DNA of 64,000 nucleotides, from contig NZ_CP071383.1 of the NCBI RefSeq assembly GCF_017348915.1, positions 1,488,001 to 1,552,000 on the forward strand, in the 5' to 3' direction. The notes under the pieces are model-generated. The model made no database searches. It was not told the DNA's origin and saw nothing but the letters and a program-made list of their open reading frames with translations. Below are positions 20,676 through 32,207 of the stretch, piece after piece; position 1 is the stretch's first letter, and each line of letters starts with the position of its first letter. A program made the position numbers and the translations under genes. The DNA is from Leclercia pneumoniae. Its GTDB lineage: Bacteria; Pseudomonadota; Gammaproteobacteria; Enterobacterales; Enterobacteriaceae.

Positions 20676-21905
20676 ATGGCTCTCCCCTGGCTTACGCTTT
20701 CAGCTGCACGTCATCTTCATCTTTCTGCCCAGGGGCTGCTAAAAAAGCCTCGCCGCCGCGCAAAGCCTACGGACATCCTTCCTGCCATTCAACGCATGTC
20801 GTTACTGCAAATCGATACCATCAATATTGTCGCCCGCAGCCCTTACCTAGTGCTCTTCAGTCGTCTTGGTGCGTATTCGCCTGAGTGGCTTGAAAACGCC
20901 CTCAGTAACGGCGAACTGATGGAGTACTGGGCCCATGAGGCCTGCTTTCTGCCGCGCAGTGATTTTGCCCTGGTGCGCCATCGCATGCGCGCCCCGGACA
21001 AGATGGGCTGGAAATACCGCAAAGAGTGGATGGAACAACACGCCGAGGAAATTAAAGCGCTGACAGAGCATATCAAGCAAAACGGCCCGGTTCGTTCCGC
21101 TGACTTTGAACATCCGCGTAAAGGTGCCAGCGGCTGGTGGGAGTGGAAGCCCCATAAACGCCATCTCGAAGGACTCTTTACCGCCGGGGAAGTGATGGTG
21201 ATCGCGCGGCGGAATTTCCAGCGGGTCTACGATTTGACCCACCGGGTGATGCCGCACTGGGACGATGAGCGGGATATGCTCTCTCAGAGCGCGGCTGAAG
21301 CTATCATGCTGGAAAACAGCGCCCGCAGTCTGGGCATTTTTCGCCCGCAATGGCTGGCCGATTATTATCGGCTGCGCCAGCCAGCCCTGGCGCCCCTTAT
21401 GCAGGAGTGGCAGGCGCAACAGCGGATCATTCCCGTGGAGGTAGAGTCCTTAGGCGCAATGTGGCTGCACAGCGATCTGCTACCTGAACTGGAACTCGCG
21501 CTGGTGGGAAAACTGACAGCAACCCACAGTGCGGTTTTATCCCCCTTTGACCCGGTGGTATGGGACCGCAAACGCGCCGAACAGTTTTTTGATTTTAGCT
21601 ATCGGCTGGAGTGTTATACCCCGGCTCCCAAACGCCAGTATGGCTATTTTGTCCTGCCCTTGCTGCATAAAGGGCAACTGGTGGGGCGAATGGATGCCAA
21701 AATGCACCGTAAAGCTGGCGAGCTTGAGATTATTTCTCTCTATCTGGAAGAGGGGACGCGAGTCACCGCCGGGCTGGAGAAGGGGCTGCGCGCCGCAATA
21801 ACCGAATTTGCTGCCTGGCAGGACGCAACGCGCGTTCGGCTGGGTCAACTGCCGCACGGTCTATTTGCTACCTGTCGAAGTGGCTGGGAAATAGACGCGG
21901 TCTGA
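20676..21905 (+). CDS. ycaQ: HTH_42-family DNA glycosylase YcaQ (interstrand crosslink repair)
   Basis: A 409-residue protein matching E. coli YcaQ (410 residues), a glycosylase that unhooks alkylation crosslinks. The family's catalytic loop is seen as LLQIDTINIV near residue 45, the Q-x-D variant. Several winged-helix segments follow. The start lies 15 bases after lpxK, so it is probably read from the msbA-lpxK transcript. Confidence 0.93.
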   Translation: MALPWLTLSAARHLHLSAQGLLKKPRRRAKPTDILPAIQRMSLLQIDTINIVARSPYLVLFSRLGAYSPEWLENALSNGELMEYWAHEACFLPRSDFALVRHRMRAPDKMGWKYRKEWMEQHAEEIKALTEHIKQNGPVRSADFEHPRKGASGWWEWKPHKRHLEGLFTAGEVMVIARRNFQRVYDLTHRVMPHWDDERDMLSQSAAEAIMLENSARSLGIFRPQWLADYYRLRQPALAPLMQEWQAQQRIIPVEVESLGAMWLHSDLLPELELALVGKLTATHSAVLSPFDPVVWDRKRAEQFFDFSYRLECYTPAPKRQYGYFVLPLLHKGQLVGRMDAKMHRKAGELEIISLYLEEGTRVTAGLEKGLRAAITEFAAWQDATRVRLGQLPHGLFATCRSGWEIDAV

Positions 21906-21950
21906 AAAAGGAATATGGTAAGCTTTAGCCATAACCTATACGGAGGAATC

Positions 21951-22876
<926 letters not shown>

Positions 22877-22885
22877 TCCCGCCCA

Positions 22886-22909
22886 TCCCCTCCTTCGAGG
22901 GGATTTTTT
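22886..22909 (+). terminator. Rho-independent terminator after kdsB
   Basis: TCCCCTC / GAGGGGA with a 4-base loop and a T6 tract, ten bases after the kdsB stop. Confidence 0.9.
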
Positions 22910-23013
22910 CGCTTCATTTGATGAAATCTTTTCCCGGATTGATCTCAGAAGGGTGACATCCGTCGTCCGCGCGCTCATTATAAAAGCAGTAGTCTTGATG
23001 GGGGTAATCTCAA

Positions 23014-23907
23014 ATGGAACAGCTGCGAGTGGAGCTCAGCCATCTGCTGGGAGAAAAATTGAGCCGCGTGGAGTGTGTCCACGAAAAGGCCGATACCACG
23101 CTCTGGTCTCTGTATGACAGCCAGGGTAATCCGCTGCCGCTACTGGCCAGAAGTTTCTCCTCCCCGGACGTTGCCCGGCAGCTGGCGTGGAAGATCTCCA
23201 TGCTGGCGCGCAGCGGTACGGTACGCATGCCCACGGTTTACGGTGTCATGACCCATGAGGATCATCCTGGCCCGGATGTATTACTGATTGAACGTCTGCG
23301 CGGGGTCTCTGTTGAAGCCCCGGCGCGCACGCCGGATCGCTGGGAACAACTGAAAGATCAGATCGTCGAGGCGTTGCTCTCCTGGCATCGACACGACAGT
23401 GGCGGGCTGGTCGGCCCGGTCGACAGTACTCAGGAAAACCTCTGGCCGCTCTGGTATCGCCAGCGCGTTGAAGTCCTTTGGGGAACACTGAATCAGTATC
23501 AGAACACCGGATTAACGATGCAGGACAGACGGATCCTGTTTCGTACCCGGCAGTGTCTGCCCGCACTTTTCGAAGGTTTCAACGACAACAGCGTTCTGAT
23601 TCACGGCAACTTTACGCTGCGTAGCATGCTTAAAGATCCGCGTAGCGATCAGCTGCTGGCGATGGTGGGGCCGGGGGTTATGCTTTGGGCACCGCGCGAG
23701 TACGAGCTGTTTCGTCTGAGCGACAGCGGCCTGGCAGAAGGATTACTCTGGCACTACCTACAGCGCGCGCCCGTGTCCGAATCCTTCCTCTGGCGTCGCT
23801 GGCTTTATATGTTGTGGGATGAAGTGGCACAGCTGGTGAATACCGGCCGTTTCAGCCGTGCCAACTTCGATCTGGCCTCTAAATCACTGCTCCCCTGGCT
23901 CGTCTGA
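23014..23907 (+). CDS. ycbJ: YcbJ, phosphotransferase-like protein
   Basis: A 297-residue cytosolic protein, the E. coli YcbJ length. The region around VLIHGNFTLRSML resembles the catalytic loop of aminoglycoside phosphotransferase-like kinases, but the usual H-x-D is altered to HGN. Activity is unproven. Its last 24 bases overlap the end of the convergent elyC gene. Confidence 0.9.
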   Translation: MEQLRVELSHLLGEKLSRVECVHEKADTTLWSLYDSQGNPLPLLARSFSSPDVARQLAWKISMLARSGTVRMPTVYGVMTHEDHPGPDVLLIERLRGVSVEAPARTPDRWEQLKDQIVEALLSWHRHDSGGLVGPVDSTQENLWPLWYRQRVEVLWGTLNQYQNTGLTMQDRRILFRTRQCLPALFEGFNDNSVLIHGNFTLRSMLKDPRSDQLLAMVGPGVMLWAPREYELFRLSDSGLAEGLLWHYLQRAPVSESFLWRRWLYMLWDEVAQLVNTGRFSRANFDLASKSLLPWLV

Positions 23908-24663
23908 AGCACCTTTCAGCCATTGCCAGATTCTGCCCAGCGTCTCATACCCTACGCGATCGCTGTGCATTAACCAGACTGGAGAGGGGATGACCTTCTC
24001 CCAGGGGTTGAGCGGGGCGTTGATCGCTAACTGGTTTGCCGGCGCAGGTAGCGGATGCAGCCCCACATGCCTGAAGAAAATCATCGCACGTGGCAGATGA
24101 GAGGCGGAGGTCACCAGCAAGAAGGGCGCATCGCCAATCGCCTTCTTGACCGCTGCCGCCTCTTCTTCCGTATCTTTCGGGCTATCGAGCGTGATGATCT
24201 CGCTTCGCGGTACTCCCAGTGATTCTGCTACGCGTGCACCCGCTTCGGCCGTGCTTACCGGGTTCGTCTTCGCTGCCGCGCCGGTGAAGATCAACTTCGA
24301 ACCGGGGTTCGCCCGCCACAGGCGAATACCTTCGTTAAGCCGCGGCAGGCTATTGTTAATCAGGTTAGAGCTGGGTGCCCATTGGGGATCCCAGGTATAG
24401 CCGCCCCCCAGAATCACAATGTAGGCCACTTTCTGCGTATTCTGCCAGGTAGGATAGCGCTCCTCTATGGGTCGCAAGAGCCCATCGGCAACCGGCTGCA
24501 GGCTTAACAGTAACAAGGCCAGCCAACCGATGGTGGTCAAAATTTTACCCGCTTTCTGAAAACGGCTGAACCACAGCAACGCCAGACCCAGCGCGATAAT
24601 CAGCAGCAGCAGCGGCAGCGGCAACATCATGCCGCCAAGGTATTTCTTCAGTGTAAAAAGCAT
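23884..24663 (-). CDS. elyC: Envelope biogenesis factor ElyC (DUF218)
   Basis: A 259-residue inner-membrane protein. Two N-terminal hydrophobic segments (about residues 10-60) are followed by a periplasmic DUF218 domain with ILGGGYTWDP and the TSASHLPRA stretch. In E. coli ElyC is needed for peptidoglycan synthesis at low temperature through control of undecaprenyl phosphate metabolism. Its 3' end overlaps that of ycbJ. Confidence 0.95.
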   Translation of the reverse strand: MLFTLKKYLGGMMLPLPLLLLIIALGLALLWFSRFQKAGKILTTIGWLALLLLSLQPVADGLLRPIEERYPTWQNTQKVAYIVILGGGYTWDPQWAPSSNLINNSLPRLNEGIRLWRANPGSKLIFTGAAAKTNPVSTAEAGARVAESLGVPRSEIITLDSPKDTEEEAAAVKKAIGDAPFLLVTSASHLPRAMIFFRHVGLHPLPAPANQLAINAPLNPWEKVIPSPVWLMHSDRVGYETLGRIWQWLKGASDEPGEQ

Positions 24664-24787
24664 CCTTTTTGGTTCCTTTTTTAACCATATAGCAGGCTAA
24701 TACCGGTGATATTACACCAGAGAGGTTCATTCTCCGCGCGGGTGTGACAAAATAGCGGTTTTGCAGTTAGCGAGTGGAACTCTCCCA

Positions 24788-25567
24788 ATGCGGGATCGCA
24801 ATTTTGATGACATCGCGGAAAAGTTTTCGCGCAATATTTACGGCACCACGAAAGGGCAGTTACGTCAGACGATCCTCTGGCAGGATCTGGACAACATTCT
24901 TGCCGAAGCGGGTGACCGTACGTTGCGTGTACTCGATGCCGGTGGCGGGGAGGGGCAGACTGCCATTTTGATGGCGCAGCGTGGTCACCACGTCACACTT
25001 TGCGATCTCTCTTCTGAAATGGTTGCGCGTGCACAACGGGCCGCAGAAGAGAAAGGTGTGAGCGAGAACATGCATTTTATACATTGCGCCGCTCAGGACA
25101 TCCCGCAGCATTTGGAAACGCAGGTTGATCTGATATTGTTCCATGCGGTGCTGGAATGGGTGGCCGAGCCGCAGGCGGTGTTAAAAACGCTGTGGTCGAT
25201 GTTGTCGCCTGGCGGTACGTTATCACTGATGTTTTACAACGCCAATGGCCTGCTGATGCGTAACGTACTGGTGGGCAATTTCGGCTATGTGCAGCAGGGT
25301 ATGTACAAAAAGAAACGGCGCACGCTTTCGCCGGATTTCCCCCGTGAACCGCAGCAGGTCTATGGCTGGCTGGAGGAGATTGGCTGGGAGATCACCGGTA
25401 AAACAGGCGTGAGGGTGTTTCATGATTATCTGCGTGATAAACAAAAACAGCATGACTGTTTAGACGCCTTAACAGAAATTGAAACGCGGTATTGTCGCCA
25501 GGAGCCTTACTTAAGCCTTGGCCGCTATATTCACGTCACCGCGCGCAAGCCGCAGATGCAAGGATAA
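24788..25567 (+). CDS. cmoM: tRNA 5-carboxymethoxyuridine methyltransferase CmoM
   Basis: 259 residues from the chosen ATG (MRDRNFDDIAEKF), which aligns with E. coli CmoM (older name SmtA). A nine-codon upstream extension is not supported. The SAM-binding motif I is VLDAGGGEGQTA. It methylates cmo5U34 in several tRNAs. It is the first gene of the cmoM-mukFEB operon and ends three bases before mukF. Confidence 0.96.
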   Translation: MRDRNFDDIAEKFSRNIYGTTKGQLRQTILWQDLDNILAEAGDRTLRVLDAGGGEGQTAILMAQRGHHVTLCDLSSEMVARAQRAAEEKGVSENMHFIHCAAQDIPQHLETQVDLILFHAVLEWVAEPQAVLKTLWSMLSPGGTLSLMFYNANGLLMRNVLVGNFGYVQQGMYKKKRRTLSPDFPREPQQVYGWLEEIGWEITGKTGVRVFHDYLRDKQKQHDCLDALTEIETRYCRQEPYLSLGRYIHVTARKPQMQG

Positions 25568-25570
25568 TCT

Positions 25571-26893
25571 ATGAGTGAATTTTCCCAGACAGTCCCCGAA
25601 CTGGTTGCCTGGGCCAGGAAAAACGATTTCTCCATCTCGCTGCCGGTAGACCGACTCTCTTTCCTGCTGGCGGTTGCCACGCTGAATGGCGAACGGCTGG
25701 ATGGTGAAATGAGTGAGGGTGAACTGGTGGATGCGTTCCGCCATGTCAGTGATGCGTTTGAGCAAACCAGCGAAACCATTAGCGTGCGTGCCAACAACGC
25801 AATTAACGATATGGTGCGTCAACGTCTGCTGAACCGCTTTACCAGCGAGCTGGCGGAAGGCAATGCCATCTATCGTCTGACCCCGCTCGGTATTGGTATC
25901 ACCGATTACTATATTCGCCAGCGTGAATTCTCGACCCTGCGTCTCTCTATGCAGCTGTCGATTGTGGCCGGCGAGCTGAAGCGCGCGGCCGATGCGGCGG
26001 ATGAAGGTGGCGATGAGTTCCACTGGCATCGTAATGTTTACGCCCCGCTGAAATACTCGGTGGCCGAGATTTTTGACAGTATCGACCTTACCCAGCGCCT
26101 GATGGACGAACAGCAGCAGCTGGTGAAAGACGATATCGCCCAGTTGCTGAACAAAGACTGGCGTGCGGCCATCTCCAGCTGTGAACTTTTACTGTCAGAA
26201 ACCTCCGGTACGCTGCGGGAACTGCAGGATACGCTCGAAGCGGCAGGGGACAAACTGCAGGCAAATCTGCTGCGCATCCAGGATGCGACCCTGTCCCACG
26301 ACGATCTGCACTTTGTCGATCGTCTGGTCTTCGATCTACAAAGCAAGCTTGACCGTATTATCAGTTGGGGTCAGCAGGCTATCGATCTGTGGATCGGCTA
26401 CGATCGCCACGTGCATAAGTTCATCCGTACCGCAATCGATATGGATAAAAACCGCGTCTTCGCTCAGCGCCTGCGCCAGTCCGTACAGAACTATTTTGAT
26501 GCCCCCTGGGCATTGACCTACGCCAGCGCTGACCGTCTGCTGGATATGCGCGATGAAGAGATGGCTCTGCGCGACGAAGAGGTGACCGGGGAGCTACCGC
26601 CCGATCTGGAATATGAAGAGTTCAACGAAATTCGTGAGCAGCTGGCAGCAATGATTGAAGAGCAGCTGGCGGTTTATAAAGCCAAACAAACGCCACTGGA
26701 CCTCGGTCTGGTGGTGCGCGACTATCTTGCCCAATACCCGCGCGCGCGCCATTTCGATATTGCGCGCATCGTGGTCGACCAGGCCGTACGTCTGGGCGTC
26801 GCGCAAGCAGATTTCACCGGACTGCCGCCGAAGTGGCAGCCGATTAACGATTACGGAGCCAAGGTACAGGCGCATGTCATTGACAAATATTGA
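25571..26893 (+). CDS. mukF: Chromosome partition protein MukF (kleisin)
   Basis: A 440-residue kleisin that bridges the MukB heads and dimerises through its N-terminal winged-helix domain. It matches E. coli MukF in length and throughout the sequence. The last 20 bases overlap mukE, so the partners are translated together. Confidence 0.97.
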   Translation: MSEFSQTVPELVAWARKNDFSISLPVDRLSFLLAVATLNGERLDGEMSEGELVDAFRHVSDAFEQTSETISVRANNAINDMVRQRLLNRFTSELAEGNAIYRLTPLGIGITDYYIRQREFSTLRLSMQLSIVAGELKRAADAADEGGDEFHWHRNVYAPLKYSVAEIFDSIDLTQRLMDEQQQLVKDDIAQLLNKDWRAAISSCELLLSETSGTLRELQDTLEAAGDKLQANLLRIQDATLSHDDLHFVDRLVFDLQSKLDRIISWGQQAIDLWIGYDRHVHKFIRTAIDMDKNRVFAQRLRQSVQNYFDAPWALTYASADRLLDMRDEEMALRDEEVTGELPPDLEYEEFNEIREQLAAMIEEQLAVYKAKQTPLDLGLVVRDYLAQYPRARHFDIARIVVDQAVRLGVAQADFTGLPPKWQPINDYGAKVQAHVIDKY

Positions 26894-27578
26894 ACAAGTG
26901 ATGCCAGTTAAGCTGGCCCAGGCGCTGGCAAATCCGTTATTTCCTGCGCTGGACAGCCAGCTGCGTGCCGGCCGTCACATTGGCCTGGACGAGCTGGATA
27001 ATCACGCCTTTTTGATGGATTTTCAGGAATACCTCGAAGAGTTTTACGCGCGTTATAACGTGGAGCTCATCCGTGCGCCAGAAGGATTTTTTTACCTGCG
27101 CCCACGCTCCACCACCCTCATCCCGCGTTCGGTCCTCTCCGAACTGGATATGATGGTCGGTAAGATCCTCTGTTATCTCTACCTCAGCCCGGAACGTCTG
27201 GCGAATGAAGGTATCTTCACCCAGCAGGAGCTGTATGACGAACTGCTGAATCTGGCCGAAGAGAACAAGCTGCTGAAGCTGGTGAACAACCGCTCGACGG
27301 GTTCGGATCTCGATCGTCAGAAATTACAGGAAAAAGTGCGTTCTTCTCTGAACCGCCTGCGCCGTCTTGGGATGGTCTGGTTTATGGGCCATGACAGCAG
27401 CAAGTTCCGCATCACTGAATCAGTGTTCCGCTTTGGCGCCGATGTGCGCACCGGCGACGATCCGCGTGAAGCACAGCTGCGAATGATCCGTGACGGTGAA
27501 GCGATGCCGGTGGAGAACCATCTGCAACTCAATGATGAGAACGAAGAGAACCAGCCGGATAGCGGGGAGGAAGAGTAA
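26874..27578 (+). CDS. mukE: Chromosome partition protein MukE
   Basis: A 234-residue KITE protein of the MukBEF condensin. The start is inside the mukF 3' end ([16 protein letters not shown]), aligning with E. coli MukE. An acidic C-terminal tail ends in SGEEE. The stop codon overlaps the mukB start by one base. Confidence 0.97.
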   Translation: MSLTNIEQVMPVKLAQALANPLFPALDSQLRAGRHIGLDELDNHAFLMDFQEYLEEFYARYNVELIRAPEGFFYLRPRSTTLIPRSVLSELDMMVGKILCYLYLSPERLANEGIFTQQELYDELLNLAEENKLLKLVNNRSTGSDLDRQKLQEKVRSSLNRLRRLGMVWFMGHDSSKFRITESVFRFGADVRTGDDPREAQLRMIRDGEAMPVENHLQLNDENEENQPDSGEEE

Positions 27579-30500
27579 TGATTGAACGCGGTAAGTTTCG
27601 CTCACTAACGCTGATTAACTGGAACGGCTTCTTTGCGCGTACCTTCGATCTGGATGAGCTGGTCACGACGCTCTCCGGTGGTAACGGGGCGGGTAAATCC
27701 ACCACCATGGCGGCGTTTGTTACGGCGTTAATCCCTGATTTAACCCTGCTGCATTTCCGTAATACAACCGAAGCGGGTGCCACCAGCGGCTCTCGTGACA
27801 AGGGCCTGCACGGTAAGCTGAAGGCGGGCGTCTGTTATTCGGTGCTTGACGTGATTAACTCCCGCCACCAGCGCGTGGTGGTGGGTGTTCGTCTGCAACA
27901 GGTTGCCGGTCGCGATCGTAAAGTCGATATCAAACCCTTTGCCATTCAGGGCCTCCCGACCTCTATTCAGCCTACCGCACTGCTCACCGAGACCCTGAAC
28001 GATCGTCAGGCCCGCGTCCTGAGTCTGCAGGAGCTGAAAGATAAGCTTGATGAGATCGAAGGCGTGCAGTTTAAACAGTTCAACTCCATTACCGACTATC
28101 ACTCGTTAATGTTTGATCTGGGTATTGTGGCCCGTCGCCTGCGCTCAGCTTCCGATCGTAGCAAATACTACCGTCTGATTGAGGCCTCGCTTTACGGGGG
28201 GATCTCCAGCGCCATTACCCGCTCGCTGCGCGACTACCTGTTGCCAGAAAATAGCGGCGTGCGTAAAGCCTTCCAGGACATGGAAGCTGCCCTGCGCGAA
28301 AACCGCATGACGCTGGAAGCGATTCGCGTTACCCAGTCTGACCGCGATCTGTTTAAGCATCTGATCAGCGAAGCCACCAACTATGTGGCGGCAGACTACA
28401 TGCGCCACGCCAACGAGCGTCGCATCCATCTGGATAAGGCCCTTGAGTACCGTCGCGAGCTCTTTACCTCGCGTAAACAGCTGGTGGCAGAACAGTACAA
28501 ACACGTTGAGATGGCCCGCGAGCTGGGCGAGCACAACGGTGCCGAAGGGGATCTGGAAGCCGATTACCAGGCGGCCAGCGATCACCTGAACCTGGTGCAG
28601 ACGGGCCTGCGTCAGCAAGAAAAAATTGAGCGTTACGAAGCGGATCTCGATGAGCTGCAAATTCGTCTGGAAGAGCAGAACGAAGTGGTGGCCGAAGCGG
28701 CCGACAAGCAGGAAGAGAACGAAGCCCGTGCCGAAGCAGCCGAACTGGAAGTGGATGAGCTAAAAAGCCAGCTCGCCGATTACCAGCAGGCGCTGGATGT
28801 CCAGCAGACCCGTGCCATTCAGTACACCCAGGCGCTTCAGGCGCTTGAACGGGCTAAAGCCCTCTGTCATTTGCCGGATCTTACGCCGGACAGCGCCGAC
28901 GAATGGCTGGAAACCTTCCAGGCCAAAGAGCAGGAAGCCACCGAGAAACTGCTCAATCTCGAGCAGAAAATGAGCGTAGCCCAAACGGCGCACAGCCAGT
29001 TTGAACAGGCTTATCAGCTGGTAGTGGCTATTAATGGCCCGCTGGCGCGTAATGAAGCCTGGGATGTGGCGCGTGAATTACTGCGTGACGGCGTCAATCA
29101 GCGCCATCAGGCAGAGCAGGTGCAGCCCCTGCGCATGCGTCTGACTGAGCTGGAACAGCGCCTGCGCGAGCAACAGGATGCTGAGCGTCTGCTGGCGGAG
29201 TTCTGTAAACGCCATGGCAAGCGCGTCGATATCGACGAGCTGGAATCGCTGCACCAGGAGCTGGAGACCCGCATTGCCTCTCTCTCCGACACGGTATCTA
29301 GCGCCAGTGAACAGCGTATGACGCTGCGTCAGGAACAGGAACAGCTGCAATCGCGTATGCAGCGCTTGCAGCAAAGAGCACCGGTCTGGCTGGCCGCCCA
29401 GAGTAGCCTGAATCAGCTGAGCGAGCAGTGTGGCGAAGAATTTACCTCCAGTCAGGAGGTAACAGAATATCTGCAGCAGTTACTTGAGCGTGAGCGTGAA
29501 GCGATTGTTGAGCGTGACGAAGTCGGCGCGCGTAAACGTGAAGTCGATGAAGAGATTGAGCGCTTAAGCCAGCCGGGCGGTGCAGAAGATGCTCGTCTGA
29601 ATACGCTGGCAGAGCGGTTTGGCGGGGTGTTGCTGTCAGAAATTTACGATGATGTCGGTCTGGATGATGCGCCTTACTTCTCCGCGCTGTATGGCCCGTC
29701 GCGAAACGCCATCGTCGTGCCGGATCTGTCGCTGATTTCAGAGCAGCTGGCGGGCCTGGAAGATTGTCCGGAAGATCTCTACCTGATCGAAGGGGATCCG
29801 CAGTCGTTCGATGACAGTGTTTTCAGCGTCGACGAGCTGGAAAAGGCGGTTGTGGTCAAGATCGCCGATCGCCAGTGGCGTTACTCGCGCTTCCCGGAGC
29901 TGCCGCTGTTTGGCCGCGCCGCGCGTGAAAACCGCATTGAAAGCCTGCACGCCGAGCGTGAAAAGCTCTCTGAACGTTATGCGACCTTGTCCTTTGACGT
30001 CCAGAAAACCCAGCGTCTGCACCAGGCCTTTAGTCGCTTTATTGGCAGCCATCTGGGCGTGGCCTTTGAAGACGATCCGGAAGTTGAAATCCGTAAGCTC
30101 ACCACCCGCCGTGCTGAGCTGGAACGTGCGATCGCCAACCACGAGAATGATAACCAGCAGAGCCGCGTGCAGTTTGACCAGGCGAAAGAGGGCGTGGCTG
30201 CGTTGAACCGTATTCTGCCGCGGCTGAATCTGCTGGCGGATGACACGCTCGCCGATCGCGTCGATGAGATTCAGGAGCGTCTGGCTGACGCGCAGGAAGC
30301 CGCGCGCTTTGTGCAGCAGTACGGTAATCAGCTGGCGAAGCTGGAGCCGATGGTCTCTGTTCTGCAGAGTGACCCGGAGCAGTTCGAACAGCTAAAAGAG
30401 GATTATGCGTACTCCCAGCAGGTGCAGCGCGAAGCACGTCAGCAGGCATTTGCCCTGACGGAAGTCGCCCAGCGCCGGGCGCACTTTAGTTACTCTGACT

Positions 30501-32026
30501 CCGCCGACATGTTGAGCGGAAACAGCGATCTGAACGAAAAACTGCGCCATCGCCTGGAGCAGGCCGAAGGTGAACGAACCCGCGCCCGTGAAGCGATGCG
30601 CGGTCACGCGGCACAGCTGAATCAGTACAATCAGGTGCTGGCGTCCCTGAAAAGTTCTTATGACACCAAGAAAGAGCTGTTAACTGACCTGCATAAAGAG
30701 CTGCAGGATATTGGCGTGCGCGCTGACAGTGGGGCAGAAGAGCGCGCGCGTCAGCGTCGCGATGAACTCCACGGCCAGCTCAGTAACAACCGTGCTCGTC
30801 GCAATCAGCTGGAAAAAGCGCTCACCTTCTGTGAAGCGGAGATGGACAACCTGACCCGTCGTCTGCGCAAGCTGGAACGTGACTACCACGAAATGCGCGA
30901 GCAGGTAGTCACCGCCAAGGCGGGCTGGTGCGCAGTAATGCGTATGGTAAAAGACAATGGCGTAGAACGTCGTCTGCACCGTCGCGAACTGGCCTATCTC
31001 TCCGGGGATGAGCTGCGTTCAATGTCGGATAAGGCGCTGGGTGCGCTGCGTCTGGCGGTGGCAGATAACGAACATCTGCGCGATGTGCTGCGCATGTCGG
31101 AAGATCCAAAACGCCCTGAGCGTAAGATTCAGTTCTTCGTGGCGGTGTATCAACACCTGCGTGAACGTATTCGCCAGGATATTATTCGTACGGACGATCC
31201 GGTTGAAGCCATCGAGCAGATGGAGATTGAACTGGGGCGTTTGACCGAAGAGTTGACCTCGCGTGAGCAGAAGCTGGCTATTAGCTCCCGCAGCGCGGCG
31301 AACATCATTCGCAAAACCATCCAGCGCGAACAGAACCGTATCCGCCAGCTCAACCAGGGGCTGCAGAGCGTCTCGTTCGGTCAGGTGAATAGCGTGCGTC
31401 TGAACGTAAACGTGCGTGAGACGCATGCCACGCTGCTGGATGTTCTCTCGGAGCAACACGAACAGCATCAGGATCTGTTTAACAGTAATCGTCTCACCTT
31501 CTCTGAAGCGCTGGCGAAGCTCTATCAGCGCCTAAATCCACAGATCGACATGGGGCAGCGTACGCCGCAAACCATCGGCGAAGAGCTGCTGGACTACCGT
31601 AACTACCTCGAAATGGAAGTGGAAGTTAACCGTGGCTCCGACGGCTGGCTGCGCGCAGAATCGGGGGCGCTCTCTACCGGGGAAGCGATCGGTACCGGTA
31701 TGTCGATTCTGGTAATGGTCGTTCAGAGCTGGGAAGATGAAGCGCGGCGTCTGCGTGGCAAGGATATCTCGCCATGCCGTCTGCTGTTCCTGGATGAAGC
31801 GGCGCGTCTGGATGCCCGCTCTATCGCCACGCTGTTCGAACTGTGCGACCGTCTGGAGATGCAGTTGATCATCGCGGCGCCAGAGAATATCAGTCCTGAG
31901 AAGGGCACCACCTACAAACTGGTGCGTAAAGTGTTCCAGAACAGCGAACACGTACATGTTGTCGGCCTGCGCGGATTTGCGCCGCAGCCGCCGGAATCCT
32001 TCCCGGGCACGGCAGACGCCTCCTGA
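27578..32026 (+). CDS. mukB: Chromosome partition protein MukB (SMC-like ATPase)
   Basis: 1482 residues, close to the 1486 of E. coli. The N-terminal head carries Walker [10 protein letters not shown]. Long heptad coiled coils (about residues 250-650 and 800-1100) flank a hinge near residue 700. The C-terminal head has the ABC signature [10 protein letters not shown] and Walker [12 protein letters not shown]. It organises the chromosome with MukE, MukF and topoisomerase IV. Confidence 0.98.
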   Translation: MIERGKFRSLTLINWNGFFARTFDLDELVTTLSGGNGAGKSTTMAAFVTALIPDLTLLHFRNTTEAGATSGSRDKGLHGKLKAGVCYSVLDVINSRHQRVVVGVRLQQVAGRDRKVDIKPFAIQGLPTSIQPTALLTETLNDRQARVLSLQELKDKLDEIEGVQFKQFNSITDYHSLMFDLGIVARRLRSASDRSKYYRLIEASLYGGISSAITRSLRDYLLPENSGVRKAFQDMEAALRENRMTLEAIRVTQSDRDLFKHLISEATNYVAADYMRHANERRIHLDKALEYRRELFTSRKQLVAEQYKHVEMARELGEHNGAEGDLEADYQAASDHLNLVQTGLRQQEKIERYEADLDELQIRLEEQNEVVAEAADKQEENEARAEAAELEVDELKSQLADYQQALDVQQTRAIQYTQALQALERAKALCHLPDLTPDSADEWLETFQAKEQEATEKLLNLEQKMSVAQTAHSQFEQAYQLVVAINGPLARNEAWDVARELLRDGVNQRHQAEQVQPLRMRLTELEQRLREQQDAERLLAEFCKRHGKRVDIDELESLHQELETRIASLSDTVSSASEQRMTLRQEQEQLQSRMQRLQQRAPVWLAAQSSLNQLSEQCGEEFTSSQEVTEYLQQLLEREREAIVERDEVGARKREVDEEIERLSQPGGAEDARLNTLAERFGGVLLSEIYDDVGLDDAPYFSALYGPSRNAIVVPDLSLISEQLAGLEDCPEDLYLIEGDPQSFDDSVFSVDELEKAVVVKIADRQWRYSRFPELPLFGRAARENRIESLHAEREKLSERYATLSFDVQKTQRLHQAFSRFIGSHLGVAFEDDPEVEIRKLTTRRAELERAIANHENDNQQSRVQFDQAKEGVAALNRILPRLNLLADDTLADRVDEIQERLADAQEAARFVQQYGNQLAKLEPMVSVLQSDPEQFEQLKEDYAYSQQVQREARQQAFALTEVAQRRAHFSYSDSADMLSGNSDLNEKLRHRLEQAEGERTRAREAMRGHAAQLNQYNQVLASLKSSYDTKKELLTDLHKELQDIGVRADSGAEERARQRRDELHGQLSNNRARRNQLEKALTFCEAEMDNLTRRLRKLERDYHEMREQVVTAKAGWCAVMRMVKDNGVERRLHRRELAYLSGDELRSMSDKALGALRLAVADNEHLRDVLRMSEDPKRPERKIQFFVAVYQHLRERIRQDIIRTDDPVEAIEQMEIELGRLTEELTSREQKLAISSRSAANIIRKTIQREQNRIRQLNQGLQSVSFGQVNSVRLNVNVRETHATLLDVLSEQHEQHQDLFNSNRLTFSEALAKLYQRLNPQIDMGQRTPQTIGEELLDYRNYLEMEVEVNRGSDGWLRAESGALSTGEAIGTGMSILVMVVQSWEDEARRLRGKDISPCRLLFLDEAARLDARSIATLFELCDRLEMQLIIAAPENISPEKGTTYKLVRKVFQNSEHVHVVGLRGFAPQPPESFPGTADAS

Positions 32027-32044
32027 ACACTCCGAAAATAACAA

Positions 32045-32071
32045 AAGGCGGCGAATAAGCCGCCTTTTTTA
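32045..32071 (+). terminator. Rho-independent terminator after mukB
   Basis: AAGGCGGC / GCCGCCTT with a 6-base loop and a T run, about 20 bases after the mukB stop. Confidence 0.92.
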
Positions 32072-32103
32072 TTCCTTGATGATGTACCCGCGGCTACGAT
32101 ATC

Positions 32104-32118
32104 TTTAAAATTCTTTAC
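32104..32118 (-). promoter_or_regulatory. CpxR-like box upstream of ldtD
   Basis: Read on the minus strand, GTAAA-GAATT-TTAAA matches the CpxR consensus GTAAA-N5-GTAAA with one change. E. coli ldtD is induced by the Cpx envelope stress system, which makes the site plausible. It lies about 90 bases before the start codon. Confidence 0.45.
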
Positions 32119-32207
32119 ATAAGGCAAGGCTTACCGCGGTATGCCTTCCTATACTGTAAAAAAGCCCGCTGAAGAGGGCGTTGTACACTGCTAACAGGGG
32201 GCAAGGG

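Noticed and set aside
26655..26873. An upstream extension of mukE within mukF
   Set aside because: The in-frame extension is out of phase with mukF and lacks homology; the E. coli-like start at 26874 is clear.
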